Origin: a virus
Length of the DNA: 64,000 nt
Virus record (IMG/VR): IMGVR_UViG_3300042691_005081
Span: 1 to 64,000 of that record
Direction: 5' to 3' (one strand)
Position 1 is the stretch's first letter, and every line of letters begins with the position of its first letter. The notes beneath the pieces are model-generated. The model searched no databases. It saw only the letters and a program-made list of their open reading frames with translations, and was not told the DNA's origin. A program made the position numbers and the translations under genes. Below, in pieces: positions 63,121 to 64,000 of the stretch.

Positions 63121-63516
63121 ATGGGAACATCAAATGCACAAATAGGATGGAGTCAAGAAGCCAAACTATTACAGGAAATAACAAAACAATTACAGAGAGC
63201 TGTACAAGTTGCAGGTAATCCCCCAATCACTACAACTACTACCACTACTACTGCTCCATTAGTTTTAATAAATGGTAACTACTATTCTGGAGGTTGTGTA
63301 CCTTGTGAATCTGCTTGTATTTCTACACCAGTTAATTTATACATGGAACAAGCATGTATTGATATTATTACTATTGGATGTCATATATATCTTGATTTGG
63401 AAAGAACAACTAATGCTTCTGAAGGATATTATGATAGATGGGATGGAGTGGGAGGAATACTATATGTTGATGCTAATGGATTAGTATTAAATATAGATGT
63501 ATGTCCACAACCTTAG
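63121..63516 (+). CDS. Modular fibre/decoration protein with Thr linker
   Basis: This 131-residue protein starts with the anchor QIGWSQEAKLLQEITKQLQR, nearly the same as the previous gene. A Thr linker (ITTTTTTTTAP) follows, then a Cys-rich globular part (NGNYYSGGCVPCESAC and later CIDIITIGC) ending in DVCPQP. The anchor probably fits the same virion site as the fibre before it, and the linker presents a different head, so the two genes may be alternative or partner surface proteins. Four or more Cys in the head suggest disulphides or metal. Confidence 0.7.
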   Translation: MGTSNAQIGWSQEAKLLQEITKQLQRAVQVAGNPPITTTTTTTTAPLVLINGNYYSGGCVPCESACISTPVNLYMEQACIDIITIGCHIYLDLERTTNASEGYYDRWDGVGGILYVDANGLVLNIDVCPQP

Positions 63517-63552
63517 AATAAAAAATAACAATAAAACTCTACAGGAAATTTT

Positions 63553-64000
63553 ATGAAAAAAGATGTTATATTATGCACAGCTCAACCGACAGACACCTAT
63601 TTTGTATGGCAAAATCATTTATTTATAGAGTCTTGTTTAGAACAAGGATTTACAGAAGATCAAATACATATTCTTTTATATAATCCTATAGGAAGACCAC
63701 ATAACTCTAATTGGGATAAACTAAAAGAATGTTATCCTAATATAAACATATTTACTTATCAAGATAGGGGAATTCAACAACATTTAGGAACTTATATTCC
63801 TATATTAAGACCACATATTCTTTGGCAACATTTTGAAGCTTTTCCAGAATTACAAGATAGAACAATTATATATACAGATAGTGATATTCTTTGGTTAAAA
63901 TCATTAAATATAAATCATTTATTAGAAGATGATGTTAATTATGTTAGTGATGCTAATTCTTATTTAAATAACTCTTATTTTGAAAGTAAAATAAAAGATG
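63553..64000 (+). CDS. Glycosyltransferase-like protein, cut by the window end
   Basis: The ORF starts at ATG 63553 and stays open to the end of the window (149 full codons). It starts MKKDVILCTAQPTDTYFVWQ with a Rossmann-like strand and has IYTDSDILWLKS (D109, D111), the DxD metal/sugar-nucleotide motif of GT-A glycosyltransferases, in the expected place. There is no signal peptide. It is likely to modify virion proteins or host glycans; the genes before it encode fibres. The rest of the gene lies outside the window, so family and completeness are unknown. Confidence 0.7.
   Translation, partial: MKKDVILCTAQPTDTYFVWQNHLFIESCLEQGFTEDQIHILLYNPIGRPHNSNWDKLKECYPNINIFTYQDRGIQQHLGTYIPILRPHILWQHFEAFPELQDRTIIYTDSDILWLKSLNINHLLEDDVNYVSDANSYLNNSYFESKIKD

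Noticed and set aside
62402-63516. Diversity-generating retroelement target
   Set aside because: No reverse transcriptase and no template repeat with adenine-specific differences is seen in the window; similarity between the two genes is limited to the anchor.

Overview
The window is one block of a large, strongly AT-rich tailed-phage genome. All 44 supportable genes read on the + strand and are packed head to tail, many with 1-4 base stop/start overlaps. The order terminase, portal, scaffold-like protein, capsid, neck/tail proteins, giant ejection proteins with an RNA polymerase signature, lysis genes, then tail fibres, together with Bacteroidota-type promoters (TTTG, 19-21 bases, TAnnTTTG), points to a crAss-like podovirus (Crassvirales or a close relative) of a Bacteroidota host. 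This assignment rests on motifs and gene order read by eye, not on a search.

Layout. 1-8244: two small genes, large terminase, portal, acidic scaffold-like protein, major capsid protein. 8245-8961: a G+C-richer structured RNA island, the 5' half of an initiator-type tRNA(CAT), an HNH endonuclease gene and a complete tRNA(CAT)-like gene. 8962-15695: head/neck proteins and a family of small cysteine-rich, threonine-tailed virion proteins, including a tail-collar (HTHT) protein. A clear terminator at 15727 closes this block. 15868-32491: metallophosphoesterase, a second HNH endonuclease, three neck/tail-tube candidates, a 1914-residue nozzle-like protein, and three large structural or ejection proteins. 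32600-54634: a promoter and three giant genes of 933, 4346 and 2056 residues. The 4346-residue protein carries a β'-like RIPTQ...DFDID RNA polymerase signature. The 2056-residue protein carries a RecB/Cas4-like PD-(D/E)XK nuclease signature. 54671-58539: another promoter, a lysis cassette (membrane-anchored coiled coil, spanin-like protein, M15 peptidase) and small virion or fibre genes. 58551-63516: a fibre/adhesin module, part of it with different base composition. 63553-64000: the start of a DxD glycosyltransferase-like gene that runs off the window.

How it fits together. The left genes package DNA and build the head. The middle genes build the neck, the short tail and a set of interchangeable surface proteins joined by poly-threonine linkers. 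The giant proteins are probably packed in the capsid and ejected with the DNA: one would transcribe early genes, and the others would form a conduit or process nucleic acid and protein. Four promoter candidates sit before the capsid block, the metallophosphoesterase block, the giant-protein block and the lysis/fibre block, which suggests at least four late transcription units. The window contains no integrase, no reverse transcriptase and no CRISPR array, and no convincing minus-strand gene.
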